From Leptospiraceae bacterium (GTDB lineage Bacteria; Spirochaetota; Leptospiria; Leptospirales; Leptospiraceae): DNA of 64,000 bases. Shown piece by piece: positions 1 to 8,407 of this stretch (the first letter of the stretch is position 1; every line of letters begins with the position of its first letter). The notes under the pieces were generated by a model, which saw only the letters and a program-made list of their open reading frames with translations, was not told the origin of the DNA and did no database searches. Both the position numbers and the translations under genes were made by a program. Location of the stretch: positions 1,567,001 through 1,631,000 of the forward strand of contig JADJSX010000023.1 in assembly GCA_016711485.1 (NCBI GenBank), in the 5' to 3' direction.

Positions 1-555
1 AACGAACTAGGAGATAAGGCATGGACAAACTGGGAAAGGTTCGAAGTTAAGATTAAGAAGTATGATGTTCCCTATCCTTTGAATGAACCGAAGTTAGCAG
101 AAAATTCTGAGTTGATCGAAAAAATTGAAGAATGTGATTTGAGGTGTAATGTTATTAAGCGCTCTTTTGCAATTCCCGGGTGGGGGCAATATTACAGAAA
201 AGACGCAAATTGGAGAGTATTCGCGTATCCGCTGCTAATGTCTTCCTTGCTTTTTACTTATTATCAAGGTCATCAAACAAACCAAGAGAATGCAAAAAAG
301 TATGACTCCGCCTTAAACACAATGTTACTAACACAGGCTGATAGTTCTAGTGGCTCCTCCTTGTTAACCTATTATTCTTATACAGAATTAACAAATGCAA
401 GTAATGCGACAAAGCATACTTATTCCCAAGGAAATACAACGATTATTCTATTTGTTGGTATATACCTATTTAATCTTGTGGACGCTTTTTTTTTTACGAT
501 TATTATCCGCAAGTTTCGAAAAATTTCACTAAAGAGACTCCTCCTTTTCATATAA
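1..555 (+). CDS. PGWG-motif membrane protein, 5'-truncated by the window edge
   Basis: The frame is open from base 1, so the gene begins upstream and only its C-terminal ~184 residues are visible. A TTG at 79 could serve as a start but nothing supports it. After a short cysteine-containing stretch comes the motif IPGWGQYYRKD, then a hydrophobic segment, a polar Ser/Thr/Asn-rich loop and a second membrane segment (GIYLFNLVDAFFF), followed by a basic tail. The same order (PGWG motif, membrane segment, polar loop with 'TYTS/TYYSYT'-like text, second membrane segment) appears in the protein at 7289-8407, so the two look like paralogues. Such 'PGWGQ.Y' proteins are common in spirochaetes and Bacteroidetes as envelope proteins of unknown role. 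I do not assign a function. Confidence 0.75.
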   Translation, partial: NELGDKAWTNWERFEVKIKKYDVPYPLNEPKLAENSELIEKIEECDLRCNVIKRSFAIPGWGQYYRKDANWRVFAYPLLMSSLLFTYYQGHQTNQENAKKYDSALNTMLLTQADSSSGSSLLTYYSYTELTNASNATKHTYSQGNTTIILFVGIYLFNLVDAFFFTIIIRKFRKISLKRLLLFI

Positions 556-675
556 ATCATTCTACCGTGAATCTTTTAGGTAAAAATGATTCGCATTACA
601 GTATTTCTTATAAATGGTCTTTTTAATTTTTGAAAATGCTTGCTATTCTAATTTCTCACGTAGACTCTTGTAACA

Positions 676-1278
676 ATGGACTTCTGCAATAATTGTCTCA
701 AATTTATTTATCCTTCAACAAAAAAGAGGGTAGAAATTGCGCTCCACAAACATATTTGCGAAGATTGTTTTCCAAAAACAATTTTGCAGCAGAAAGATTT
801 AAAAGAGCCACTGGAAAAATCTTTGCGAGCGATTTTTGAATTGTATAAAATAAAAATAATGAAATTAAAGAAGATCAAAGTGATTGGACAATCTGAGCTA
901 TGGAGACGAGGAAGAAAAATTGCAGGCGGTGGATCTCCTTTTAATATAGTAGGAATGGCAAATAACCAAAATGAAATTTTAATTCCGAGGGGAGAACGAA
1001 AAGTAGCCGCACTTGCGACGATCACTCATGAACTAGCTCATCTATATCAGTTTCAAAACTGGGGACTTGAAAAAGTTAAATCCATGTTACCCTACCAGAC
1101 GGAAGGATTTTGTGAATGGTTGTCTGTTCGTGTCCTAGAATTTTATAAAGAAACAGAAGAGGCAAAAAAGATAGCGGATAATCCTGATACTATCTATGGG
1201 CTTGGGGCGAGGGTTTATCTCAAAGCGGAAGAAGAGGGACAAATCGAAGTTATACTCAGTGGGAGTTTAAGACAGTAA
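676..1278 (+). CDS. DA1-like zinc metallopeptidase with N-terminal zinc ribbon
   Basis: This 200-residue protein has a C4/C7...C28/C31 cysteine pattern that should bind zinc, then a gluzincin HExxH site (HELAH, 118-122) and a downstream Glu in QTEGFCEWLS (E143) positioned as a third zinc ligand. The order 'zinc module, HExxH, ~20 residues, EG.C' is that of the plant DA1 peptidase family (LIM domain followed by a DA1-like peptidase with HEMMH and EGICQ). It has no signal peptide, so it is probably cytosolic. The start is the first ATG and lacks a clear Shine-Dalgarno sequence. It stands alone, convergent with the minus-strand gene at 1376-2116. The peptidase fold is well supported; the DA1 relationship is my reading of the motif spacing. 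Substrate unknown. Confidence 0.75.
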   Translation: MDFCNNCLKFIYPSTKKRVEIALHKHICEDCFPKTILQQKDLKEPLEKSLRAIFELYKIKIMKLKKIKVIGQSELWRRGRKIAGGGSPFNIVGMANNQNEILIPRGERKVAALATITHELAHLYQFQNWGLEKVKSMLPYQTEGFCEWLSVRVLEFYKETEEAKKIADNPDTIYGLGARVYLKAEEEGQIEVILSGSLRQ

Positions 1279-1375
1279 ATCTGTGTTTAACTGGGTTAAA
1301 TGCGTTAAAATGTAACGGAGTGGTTCAACACACTTTCGATATTTTCAAGGTTGAACAAGATTAGGTGTCTGAATA

Positions 1376-2116
1376 CTACAAATTCGCCTTAGTAACAATT
1401 GCTTTTAGTTTTGATACTTCTTCACTAAAAATGAGAGGAGTTGGAAGAATTTTCGTTTTGGGGATAATGCTAAATGCCTCATCAAAGAATATAACTTCCT
1501 CGATTTCGAAAAATGAATATTCATGTGATAGATTACCAGTAATTAATTTAAATGAGTTATTTTTATGTTGTACGCGTGCAATTCCAATTCGTTTAAAATT
1601 TTGAAACATAGATTCATTCCAAACAATTTTTTTGAGTTCTTTTGATTGGAATGGTATATTTCTTGAATAATCTAAAAAAAGAAGTCCGTTTAATTCTATA
1701 GTGAAAGAATCTTCGTCCATAGGAATGGTTTCAATTTTTTCTGGTTCATAATGGTTTGGGGAAAGTGATTTTGTTGGAATGGTTTGATAAAAAGAAGAAA
1801 TCGAACTATCTTCAGGGACTTCATCGAGAGTGGGCATTTCTAATTCACTTTCTTCGAATTTTCGTTTGGTTTGGGTAGGTGCCATTCTTCGCTCTTGGCG
1901 AATTTTTTTTTCGATTTCTTTGGATCCTTTGTGTTCTGGATAACGGAAGTTAAATAGTACTTTCTTCGAAGCGCGTGGTGAGTTACGAACTGCCTGTGTT
2001 TTGGGAGTAGGTCTTAGTTTTGTTTTGCGAGAACTTGCTACAAGTTCTGGTCCTAGGCTTGCGAAAATAAAAAACAGCAAACCAATTAATATCATTATTG
2101 TGGCAAGGTAAATCAT
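1376..2116 (-). CDS. Hypothetical protein with single N-terminal membrane anchor
   Basis: A 246-residue protein of unknown function. Residues ~3-20 form one hydrophobic helix (TIMILIGLLFFIFASLG), followed by a basic, proline-rich linker, an acidic linker around 90-130, and a more ordered C-terminal region (~135-240) with alternating hydrophobic residues that looks like a small globular domain. The topology suggests a protein anchored in the inner membrane with a soluble tail. It is divergent from the SurA-like gene starting at 2219 and the two share an intergenic region of about 100 bp. No family motif was recognised. Confidence 0.65.
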   Translation of the reverse strand: MIYLATIMILIGLLFFIFASLGPELVASSRKTKLRPTPKTQAVRNSPRASKKVLFNFRYPEHKGSKEIEKKIRQERRMAPTQTKRKFEESELEMPTLDEVPEDSSISSFYQTIPTKSLSPNHYEPEKIETIPMDEDSFTIELNGLLFLDYSRNIPFQSKELKKIVWNESMFQNFKRIGIARVQHKNNSFKLITGNLSHEYSFFEIEEVIFFDEAFSIIPKTKILPTPLIFSEEVSKLKAIVTKANL

Positions 2117-2218
2117 GTATATCTAGAATATCTACTCTAAATGGGTAAAAGTAAAGTAGTTTTTATTTCTTTACAAGAATCCCATTTTAAAAAGAGTAAT
2201 AAAATAAAGAGAGTTAAG

Positions 2219-3454
2219 ATGATACTTGAAGAAGAACCAGTTAGCCTAGCACAAAAGATTTATAGAGTTTTTGCAGGACTTTTTATAGCAGTACTTGTCG
2301 TAATGCTAATTTTTACTTTTATTCCAGGGGACGCAGAGCAAAGCCTTCTAAGATCCCTCACTGGCCAAGACCAGATGACTGCCGGTAAAGTAGGAGATGA
2401 GTCAATTCCTATCGATTATTACAAAGCAGCCAGACTTGAATGTTATTATATATTTAAACAGAGATATCCAGCTGCAGCGGACGATCGATCCATGTTGGAA
2501 AATTGTGCATTTAATCAAGTTAAGTCTTTGAAAATAGATAGAGTTCTGGGTACTGCATCTGGTTATTTTGTATCCGATCTTGCTATTAAGACGGAAATTT
2601 CAGAAGAAGCAAGGCGAATTCATAGCCAATCGGGAACCTCAGCAGGATACGACAAAGAGGAAGTTAGAAGTGTAGATGAAATTTATCGCTCTATTTTAAT
2701 GTCAGTTCCAATGCATTATAGACAAGATTCCGTTTTATCTTCTGATCTTTATGAGAAATTTTTGTATTCAGATGTAAAAGAAACCGAAGATGAAAAAAAA
2801 GTGAAAGCTGAATTGGAAGGTGTGAGAATTTCCCTTTCCTATATTTCATTTTCAGATGATGATCTTTCTAAATTAGTTGGAGAGATTGCGCCTATCACTG
2901 ACGAAGCAATTCAAAAGGAATATGATGCAAGTGTAGCTAATAAATCCATTCCTCTCGGAACAGACGGAAAACCCCAACCTCTTGAGACCAGAAAGGCAAT
3001 TATTTTTAATAAACTTGAAATGGATGCCAAAGAAAAAAAACTTTCCGATATAAAAGCAAAGATTCTATCTGCGAAAGGATCGGATAATTCTAATTTGACT
3101 TCTCTCGGACTTATTGCCGGAGTTAAACCACAAGATTTAAACAAAGTATCTCTCGCAAGTATCAGCAGTCCAGCTAAGGATACAAAAACTGAGTATCCTA
3201 AGTTTTTATCAGGCTCCACATTTCTTAAAGAAATTACAAATGTTCAGTTCGGCAAAGGAAAAATTGGCGGACCTTACACGGATAACGATAAAACTTTTTA
3301 TGTTGAATTTAAAGACCTTGGAATAGAGCCTAGTAATTCAGTAGGAAAAGACATTGCTATGAACGATAATAAGGTAAGAATGTTCTTATACGAAATTAAA
3401 CAAAGCCTAAACGGCATATATCCTATTCAAAGAAACGATAAATCGGTACAGTAA
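2219..3454 (+). CDS. Membrane-anchored SurA/PpiD-like periplasmic chaperone
   Basis: The chosen ATG follows AGAGAG at good spacing and gives a protein beginning MILEEEPVSLAQK, with one transmembrane helix at ~15-37 (FAGLFIAVLVVMLIFTFIP) and a large periplasmic part. An in-frame ATG at 2141 would add 26 polar residues with no ribosome site. Just after the anchor, 'AGKVGDESIPIDYYKAARLE' has the 'V(N)GE.I....' form of SurA/PpiD N-terminal chaperone domains, followed by a helical region and long charged helices. I see no clear parvulin PPIase domain, so it may be a chaperone-only member. The CheX gene begins at the base after its stop codon, so the two are very probably co-transcribed. Chaperone family call moderate, topology firm. 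Confidence 0.65.
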   Translation: MILEEEPVSLAQKIYRVFAGLFIAVLVVMLIFTFIPGDAEQSLLRSLTGQDQMTAGKVGDESIPIDYYKAARLECYYIFKQRYPAAADDRSMLENCAFNQVKSLKIDRVLGTASGYFVSDLAIKTEISEEARRIHSQSGTSAGYDKEEVRSVDEIYRSILMSVPMHYRQDSVLSSDLYEKFLYSDVKETEDEKKVKAELEGVRISLSYISFSDDDLSKLVGEIAPITDEAIQKEYDASVANKSIPLGTDGKPQPLETRKAIIFNKLEMDAKEKKLSDIKAKILSAKGSDNSNLTSLGLIAGVKPQDLNKVSLASISSPAKDTKTEYPKFLSGSTFLKEITNVQFGKGKIGGPYTDNDKTFYVEFKDLGIEPSNSVGKDIAMNDNKVRMFLYEIKQSLNGIYPIQRNDKSVQ

Positions 3455-3919
3455 ATGGAAATTAGAGCGGAATTTGTAAATCCCTTTATAGAAGCGGCTT
3501 CTTTAGTTTTTAAAGATTCACTCAAAGTGGAACTCATTAGAGGAAAGCTAAAAATTAAGGAAAGCCCTGCGCCTAGTCACGAAGTAGCTATCGTAATTGG
3601 GGTTGTTGGGTCCTATAAAGGAGAGGTTGTTTATAGTATGAACTTTGATGCTGCTTATAAAATGGCAAAACAACTTGTTCCTTCTTTAGATGACGAAAGT
3701 ATCAAGGATGAATATAAAGACATCATCGGTGAGATTGGCAACATGACTACTGGTAATGCTCTTAGAATTTTTGCTACTAGCGGTCAGTTTATTGATATTA
3801 CCACACCAAACGTGATCGAGACCAATGACTCTTCTATAAAGTTTGTAAAAGCTACAACTTTGTCTCTCAATCTCTATTCTAGATTTGGACAAATTGAGAT
3901 AAATATAGCGATTCTTTAA
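3455..3919 (+). CDS. cheX: CheX-type CheY-P phosphatase
   Basis: A 154-residue CheX/CheC-family protein. The dephosphorylation signature E-xx-N is visible as E93/N96 in EIGNMTTGNA; in CheX these two residues insert into the active site of CheY-P and position the attacking water. The flanking alternation ('AIVIGVVGSYKGEVVYSM' before, 'IDITTPNVI' after) matches the two-layer CheX fold, and the length is normal for the family. It starts immediately after the stop of the SurA-like gene with no gap, implying translational coupling. In spirochaetes CheX rather than CheZ terminates the CheY signal, so this protein probably acts on a flagellar CheY or on receivers such as those encoded at 17-22 kb. 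Confidence 0.85.
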   Translation: MEIRAEFVNPFIEAASLVFKDSLKVELIRGKLKIKESPAPSHEVAIVIGVVGSYKGEVVYSMNFDAAYKMAKQLVPSLDDESIKDEYKDIIGEIGNMTTGNALRIFATSGQFIDITTPNVIETNDSSIKFVKATTLSLNLYSRFGQIEINIAIL

Positions 3920-3943
3920 ATTATTTTTTTGTCTCTTCCGTTT

Positions 3944-4100
3944 TTATACCATTTCTCAAAAAGAATTGCGTCTTAGTATTTTAAATATGTCGAAATGGTC
4001 TAAACATCTTTTTTTTTCCGCACTTCAGCATATGCGGTATACTGATTCACTGTTCTAAAAAGTTTTACGCAATGACTAAATAGAATTAGTATATATATTC
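3944..4100. repeat. Dispersed intergenic repeat, copy 1 (copy 2 at 47231-47398)
   Basis: This non-coding segment shares a series of blocks, in the same order and at similar spacing, with 47231-47398: TTTTATACCATTTCTCA, GAATTGCGTCTTA, TATGTCGAAATGGT, ACTGATTCA and a tail close to TAAATAGAATTAGTATATA. Differences between copies are scattered substitutions and small indels, as expected of an old dispersed repeat. It fills most of the 310-bp gap between cheX and the phosphatase gene at 4230. Confidence 0.75.
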
Positions 4101-4229
4101 GGCTCTGAATCTTACAGTTTGACAACAGAAGTGAGTATTCAGCGTGGACTCGATGTTAGGGTTTCGCCATATAATGTGCTACCTAAAGACTTTGAGTATC
4201 CTGTTGGATTTTTAAAGATACATTTCATT

Positions 4230-5579
4230 ATGAGTAATTCTAGAAATATACTTCTTATATTAAAAAGTCTGGAACTGTTTTCTGATACTCCAGAAGATTT
4301 GTTGCGGCAAATAATGGATTCACTGCAAAAGGAATATTTTTCCAAGAACGAAAATATTATTCAACAAGGTGATCCCGGTACCTGTTTATACATTGTTTAT
4401 TCTGGGAAAGTATTTGTTCATTTTGGAGAACATAAAGTCGCGGAGATTGGAGAGTCAGAAACATTTGGAGAGTTTTCTCTATTAAATTCAGAGCCGAGAA
4501 ATGCTTCCATTAGTGCACTGACGGATTGTGAATTACTTAGGCTTGAACAAACAGATTTTTATAGAATTCTTGCAACAAATACTCAGTTTATGCGGGGAAT
4601 CGTTCGTATTCTCATCAGAAGGTTAGGGGAGCAAAATAATGAATTGATTGATACTTTGAAAAAAAGGGAAACGGAACTAACAAGATTGGTCTCTGAAAAA
4701 ACTTTTGAACTGCAACAAGCGATGAGTGAAATTCAGGAAAAAAAGTTTATCCTAGAAGAATCCTATCAAAAAATCCTTAGGCAGAACGTCGAAATTGAAG
4801 AGAAAAATATGAATATAACAGAGAGTATCCGCTATGCTCATAATATTCAAAATTCCATTCTTCCAAGTGAGTCTATTATTCACGCTGCACTTCCAAATTC
4901 GTTTATATATTTTAGGCCCAAGGATGTAGTGAGTGGAGATTTTTATTGGTTTCATGAATCAGTCGAATCGGGAAGGCGTAAAATCGTTATTGCGGCAATT
5001 GATTGTACAGGTCATGGAGTTCCTGGAGCTCTTATGTCTATGATTGGTAATGGATTATTAAATGATATTGTTAAAGTAAGAAAAATAATTGATCCAAGTC
5101 TAATCTTAAATGAATTACATGTAGGAGTTCGAACTGCGTTAAATCAGGAGAAAACTGATTTGAGAGATGGAATGGATTTAGCGTTATGCGTTATAGATAC
5201 TTTTGAGAATACAATACAATTTGCTGGTGCGATGAATTCCCTCTATTATATTCAAGACAATATGTTACATGAAATTAAAGGAAATAAAAAATCTATTGGT
5301 GGAACCCAAAGTGAAGAAATACGAGTATTTTCTACAAACACAATTCAATTGAAGGAAACTACTTCTTTATATATTTGTTCCGACGGATATTTTCATCAAT
5401 TTGGCGGAGAATCGAAGAAAAAATTTTCCACGAAAAGATTTAAAGAGTTACTCCTCAAAATTCATCCATTTTCAATGTCGGAGCAGAAGGTTATCCTTCA
5501 AAAAACAATGGAAGGTTGGATTGGCACACTAAATCAAATAGATGATATTTTAGTGATTGGTGTAAAAATAGAATTTTAA
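4230..5579 (+). CDS. cNMP-binding domain / SpoIIE-type PP2C phosphatase
   Basis: From the preferred ATG at 4230 the protein has three parts. First is a cyclic-nucleotide-binding domain (~10-125) with the phosphate-binding cassette FGEFSLLNSEPRNASISA, in which Glu and Arg contact the cyclic phosphate and ribose. A coiled coil (~150-205) follows, then a SpoIIE-type PP2C domain (~215-445) with metal-binding Asp residues in SGDFYWF, DCTGHGVPGALMSM and the late ICSDGYF motif. In this family the coiled coil couples ligand binding to phosphatase activity toward phosphoserine anti-anti-sigma or other partners. A TTG at 4119 would add 37 residues without recognisable features. The gene stands alone; the cAMP-forming cyclase at 17219-18415 is a plausible source of its ligand (inference). 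Confidence 0.87.
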   Translation: MSNSRNILLILKSLELFSDTPEDLLRQIMDSLQKEYFSKNENIIQQGDPGTCLYIVYSGKVFVHFGEHKVAEIGESETFGEFSLLNSEPRNASISALTDCELLRLEQTDFYRILATNTQFMRGIVRILIRRLGEQNNELIDTLKKRETELTRLVSEKTFELQQAMSEIQEKKFILEESYQKILRQNVEIEEKNMNITESIRYAHNIQNSILPSESIIHAALPNSFIYFRPKDVVSGDFYWFHESVESGRRKIVIAAIDCTGHGVPGALMSMIGNGLLNDIVKVRKIIDPSLILNELHVGVRTALNQEKTDLRDGMDLALCVIDTFENTIQFAGAMNSLYYIQDNMLHEIKGNKKSIGGTQSEEIRVFSTNTIQLKETTSLYICSDGYFHQFGGESKKKFSTKRFKELLLKIHPFSMSEQKVILQKTMEGWIGTLNQIDDILVIGVKIEF

Positions 5580-5627
5580 CTTATTTAAATGTGGGTTTGT
5601 ATTACCTTTGTCTGTCTAAATATCGGA

Positions 5628-5656
5628 TTGACTGCAAACTGATATTTTAGTACTTT
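5628..5656 (+). promoter_or_regulatory. Putative sigma-70 promoter for the ferredoxin gene
   Basis: TTGACT (5628-5633), a 17-bp spacer and TACTTT (5651-5656) lie about 40 bp upstream of the ferredoxin ATG at 5697. The -35 box is a good match; the -10 box is weaker. Confidence 0.4.
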
Positions 5657-5696
5657 GCAAGTAAAATTAGAACTCAATAGAAAAGGAGACAATTTA

Positions 5697-5915
5697 ATGG
5701 GAAGAATTGCTTATGTAAACAAGGATGATTGCACATCTTGCAACCAATGTGCTGATAACCTTCCAAAGTATTTTCAAATGGATGATAATGACAACTCTGA
5801 AACTCATATTAATGGTGAGTTTATCAACAATGCTACTATTCCAGATGAAGATATTAAAATAGTTCAAAAAGAAATGGATGAATGTCCAGGCGAATGTATT
5901 AAATGGAAAAATTAA
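5697..5915 (+). CDS. Small single-cluster ferredoxin
   Basis: A 72-residue acidic protein beginning MGRIAYVNKDDCTSCNQCAD. The AAGGAG just upstream fixes this ATG rather than the TTG 14 codons earlier. Three cysteines in C-xx-C-xx-C near residue 10 and a distal CPGEC near the C-terminus give the pattern of a monocluster [4Fe-4S] (or [3Fe-4S]) ferredoxin. The middle part, acidic and about 40 residues long, replaces the second cluster of classical 2[4Fe-4S] ferredoxins. It is a soluble electron carrier; its partner enzyme is not encoded next to it. A hairpin at 5941 ends the unit. Confidence 0.85.
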   Translation: MGRIAYVNKDDCTSCNQCADNLPKYFQMDDNDNSETHINGEFINNATIPDEDIKIVQKEMDECPGECIKWKN

Positions 5916-5940
5916 TTTTTATTTAATATATTTTTAATAC

Positions 5941-5979
5941 GCCGCGCATCTTACCAAGGTGGGCGGCAATCTATTTTTT
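5941..5979 (+). terminator. Rho-independent terminator, probably bidirectional
   Basis: GCCGC...CATCTT pairs with AAGGTG...GCGGC (5941-5967, one internal mismatch, 3-nt loop), followed by AATCTATTTTTT on the plus strand. It lies between the 3' ends of the ferredoxin gene and the convergent minus-strand lipoprotein gene. The minus-strand side also runs into AT-rich sequence. Confidence 0.75.
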
Positions 5980-7281
5980 GCGACTCTTCTCCCTTTTACA
6001 ATTTAACATTAGCCAATTACAAGCTGCATCAAAAGTATCACGCAAATCTTCTATCTTAACTGGATTTGATTTTGGATACACTACACTAATTGTTTTCATT
6101 TCTGGGTCACTTGGTAAAAAACCATGATTGTAATAATTCATTTCCCTATACGTTTCATTAATTGTTAGAGATTCAGAAAAAGCCATGTTTGCATTGGAGT
6201 GCAATATCGCTCGGGCTGATTTGTTTAGTTTTGATTTAACTTGTTTTAATTCATCTTCTGTGTCTAATAATGCAAATGGACATTCAAGGCTTATTTTATT
6301 TTTTAAGTCTTCCATATCTAAACTTACGGATAATGAGTCTTTTTCCTTATTCTCAATAAGAATAGCAATGCCACCTAACGTTTTAAAAAAATATTTCCAT
6401 TTTGATTTTTTAGGATCAATGGCTTTAAGTGAAATTAAAATTTTATTTGGAGCACATACACTTTTAACTTCTTTAAAACCGTGATCTGATACTACAATGA
6501 GACCGATATTTGGATTGTCATAAATATCTAATTTTTTGATTAACTTTCCTAGAAGTGAATCTATTTTTTTTAATTTCTCAGCTGCACTTTCACCGAATAC
6601 TCCTTTTTCGTGATGCACGGAATCTAAGTCGGTTGTGTAAATTAAAAATAGATCTGGTTTTTTTAATTTCCAAAGGGAAATCGCTGTTTCAATTTTTTCT
6701 AAGTCGCCTGTCGTTTCAAGAACACTATGCCCAGAATCTTTTTGGAGTTCTTTATAAAGATTTTTTGTAGAAATAGCTTTTAGTATTTTTTCATCTTCTT
6801 CTGTTTTTGTTCTCCAGTATTGTGGTAAGTTATAGTCAATATCTGCTCCAACAGTTACAGGCCAATACAATGAGGCTGTTTTTAAACTTTTTTCTTTTGC
6901 AAAGTCTAAGATTGTTTTTACTTTTATATCTTCGTCATACCACATCCATCCGCCTTGGTATTTTCGAAATGGATCAACGGGAGAATTATATAGTATTCCG
7001 TGTTCAATTGGGTCAACACCGGTTAACATAGAAGTATGTGCTGGATACGTAAGTGTAGGGTAGGTTGAATTGACTGTATTGGAAAAATGTGATTTACTAA
7101 TGAGTTTATTCAGATTTGGGGTAAGGCTTTTAAAGTTAGAGTTTTCGTCGGCGTAAAATCCTGGAAATCCATCAATCGAAAGTATTATTAGTTTTCGATT
7201 GTTGGGTAAGTCATTTGTATTATCCCGTTCTACAAAACTGCAATAAAACAAAATTAGGAGTAAAAAAATGCCTAATTTCAA
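5971..7281 (-). CDS. ENPP/alkaline-phosphatase-superfamily phosphodiesterase lipoprotein
   Basis: A 436-residue type I phosphodiesterase/nucleotide pyrophosphatase. The N-terminus is a lipoprotein signal (hydrophobic run ending ILFYCS, Cys14). Active-site features of the superfamily are visible in order: SIDGFPG (metal Asp), YPTLTYPAHTSMLTG (Thr nucleophile region), TTDLDSVHH (Asp and His), VSDHGF (Asp-His) and YNHGFLP (final His). These coordinate two zinc ions and hydrolyse phosphodiester or pyrophosphate bonds. Membrane-tethered in the periplasm or on the surface, it may process nucleotides or phospholipid head groups. The downstream end of the PGWG gene at 7289 is only 7 bp away in the same orientation, so the two form an operon. 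Confidence 0.85.
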   Translation of the reverse strand: MKLGIFLLLILFYCSFVERDNTNDLPNNRKLIILSIDGFPGFYADENSNFKSLTPNLNKLISKSHFSNTVNSTYPTLTYPAHTSMLTGVDPIEHGILYNSPVDPFRKYQGGWMWYDEDIKVKTILDFAKEKSLKTASLYWPVTVGADIDYNLPQYWRTKTEEDEKILKAISTKNLYKELQKDSGHSVLETTGDLEKIETAISLWKLKKPDLFLIYTTDLDSVHHEKGVFGESAAEKLKKIDSLLGKLIKKLDIYDNPNIGLIVVSDHGFKEVKSVCAPNKILISLKAIDPKKSKWKYFFKTLGGIAILIENKEKDSLSVSLDMEDLKNKISLECPFALLDTEDELKQVKSKLNKSARAILHSNANMAFSESLTINETYREMNYYNHGFLPSDPEMKTISVVYPKSNPVKIEDLRDTFDAACNWLMLNCKREKSRKK

Positions 7282-7288
7282 ATATAAA

Positions 7289-8407
7289 CTAAAATTGGAA
7301 ACGATATCCCAACTCCATTTGGTAAGATTGTGTATCTATAACTTGATTTTTTCGAACTAAGGGGCTAATTTGAAATTTCCAACCAGAATTTTTTTCTTCC
7401 CAGAATTTAACTGGAGTCCGTTGCGCCCAAAAATATCCGTAAATCGCCGAATGAATAAGTTGAACTGCATAAACTCCTATAGCAAAAGTAAAAAGTTTCT
7501 CACTATTAGCCACTTGACTTTCGTAAGTTTCTCTCGACTGTAAATATTTAAATAGTTTAATAGATGAAGAGCTATTTTGAATATTATTTACATCTGTAAC
7601 AATTGTCGGATTAACTGAGGTATATGTTGGTGAACTAGCTAAAGTGGAAGTCACAATCGGTTGGATAATAAAATCATTTAAAAACTTATCGTCTAACGCT
7701 TTATCTAAGGACTTTGTACTAGCTTTAAATCCTGCTCCACCTAATAAGGATACAAAAAAAAGAGGTGAATAAATACTGCTAAAAACTCCTTCTCTTCCGT
7801 AACTCAAACCCCAGCCCGGAACTAGTGCTGATCTCCAAACAATAGACCACATAGAACGAGGTTTAGAATAATAGTCCTCGATGTCTTCATCAATTTCTAA
7901 AAATCTTTCAATTCGTCGGGTTCTAGTTTTTAGGTCTGCAATTTCTTTTTCTATTTCTGAAATTTTAGTTACTGCATTGCCTCCGGCAGCAATGTTTAAA
8001 TTAGATACTTCTTGTTCTAATCTTTTGATTCTTTCCTCAAAACTAAGATTTAAAAGTTCCTGTCTTTTTTGTTCTTCGATGGCTCTTGCGATTTCTTCGT
8101 TTAATAATCTATTATCCTCTTGTTCTTCTTCAGGTGTTTTTGCAGGTTTTTTGGATGCTTTTTCCTGTTTCATTTTTAGAAGTTCTTCTTTTGCTATTTT
8201 ATCTTCTAGTTCGGGAGTTTTGGCGTATACGACTCTTCGAATTTTATTTTTTGGGACTTTATATTCTTTTCCTTTTAAAGTATATGTAAGAGTATCCACA
8301 TCTTGGGACTTTAAAGTCATTTTTATGACTGTGGAATCCTTCAATACTAAGGTTTCTGAAAAAATGTTTTGCAAACTAATCAGCATTAGAACAAGGAAAA
8401 TTTTCAT
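7289..8407 (-). CDS. PGWG-motif envelope protein with coiled coil
   Basis: The 372-residue product has a signal peptide (MKIFLVLMLISLQNIFS), a short beta-rich module (~18-65: 'LVLKDSTVIKMTLKSQD', a form seen in SH3-like or LSM-like domains), a charged coiled coil (~70-170) and then the LVPGWGLSYGREG motif. Two hydrophobic segments and a C-terminal beta strand ending QMELGYRFQF follow; an aromatic C-terminal residue of that kind is typical of outer-membrane beta proteins. The C-terminal half is similar in order and wording to the partial protein at 1-555. It is translated just before the ENPP lipoprotein gene. Envelope location is likely; function unknown. Confidence 0.7.
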   Translation of the reverse strand: MKIFLVLMLISLQNIFSETLVLKDSTVIKMTLKSQDVDTLTYTLKGKEYKVPKNKIRRVVYAKTPELEDKIAKEELLKMKQEKASKKPAKTPEEEQEDNRLLNEEIARAIEEQKRQELLNLSFEERIKRLEQEVSNLNIAAGGNAVTKISEIEKEIADLKTRTRRIERFLEIDEDIEDYYSKPRSMWSIVWRSALVPGWGLSYGREGVFSSIYSPLFFVSLLGGAGFKASTKSLDKALDDKFLNDFIIQPIVTSTLASSPTYTSVNPTIVTDVNNIQNSSSSIKLFKYLQSRETYESQVANSEKLFTFAIGVYAVQLIHSAIYGYFWAQRTPVKFWEEKNSGWKFQISPLVRKNQVIDTQSYQMELGYRFQF

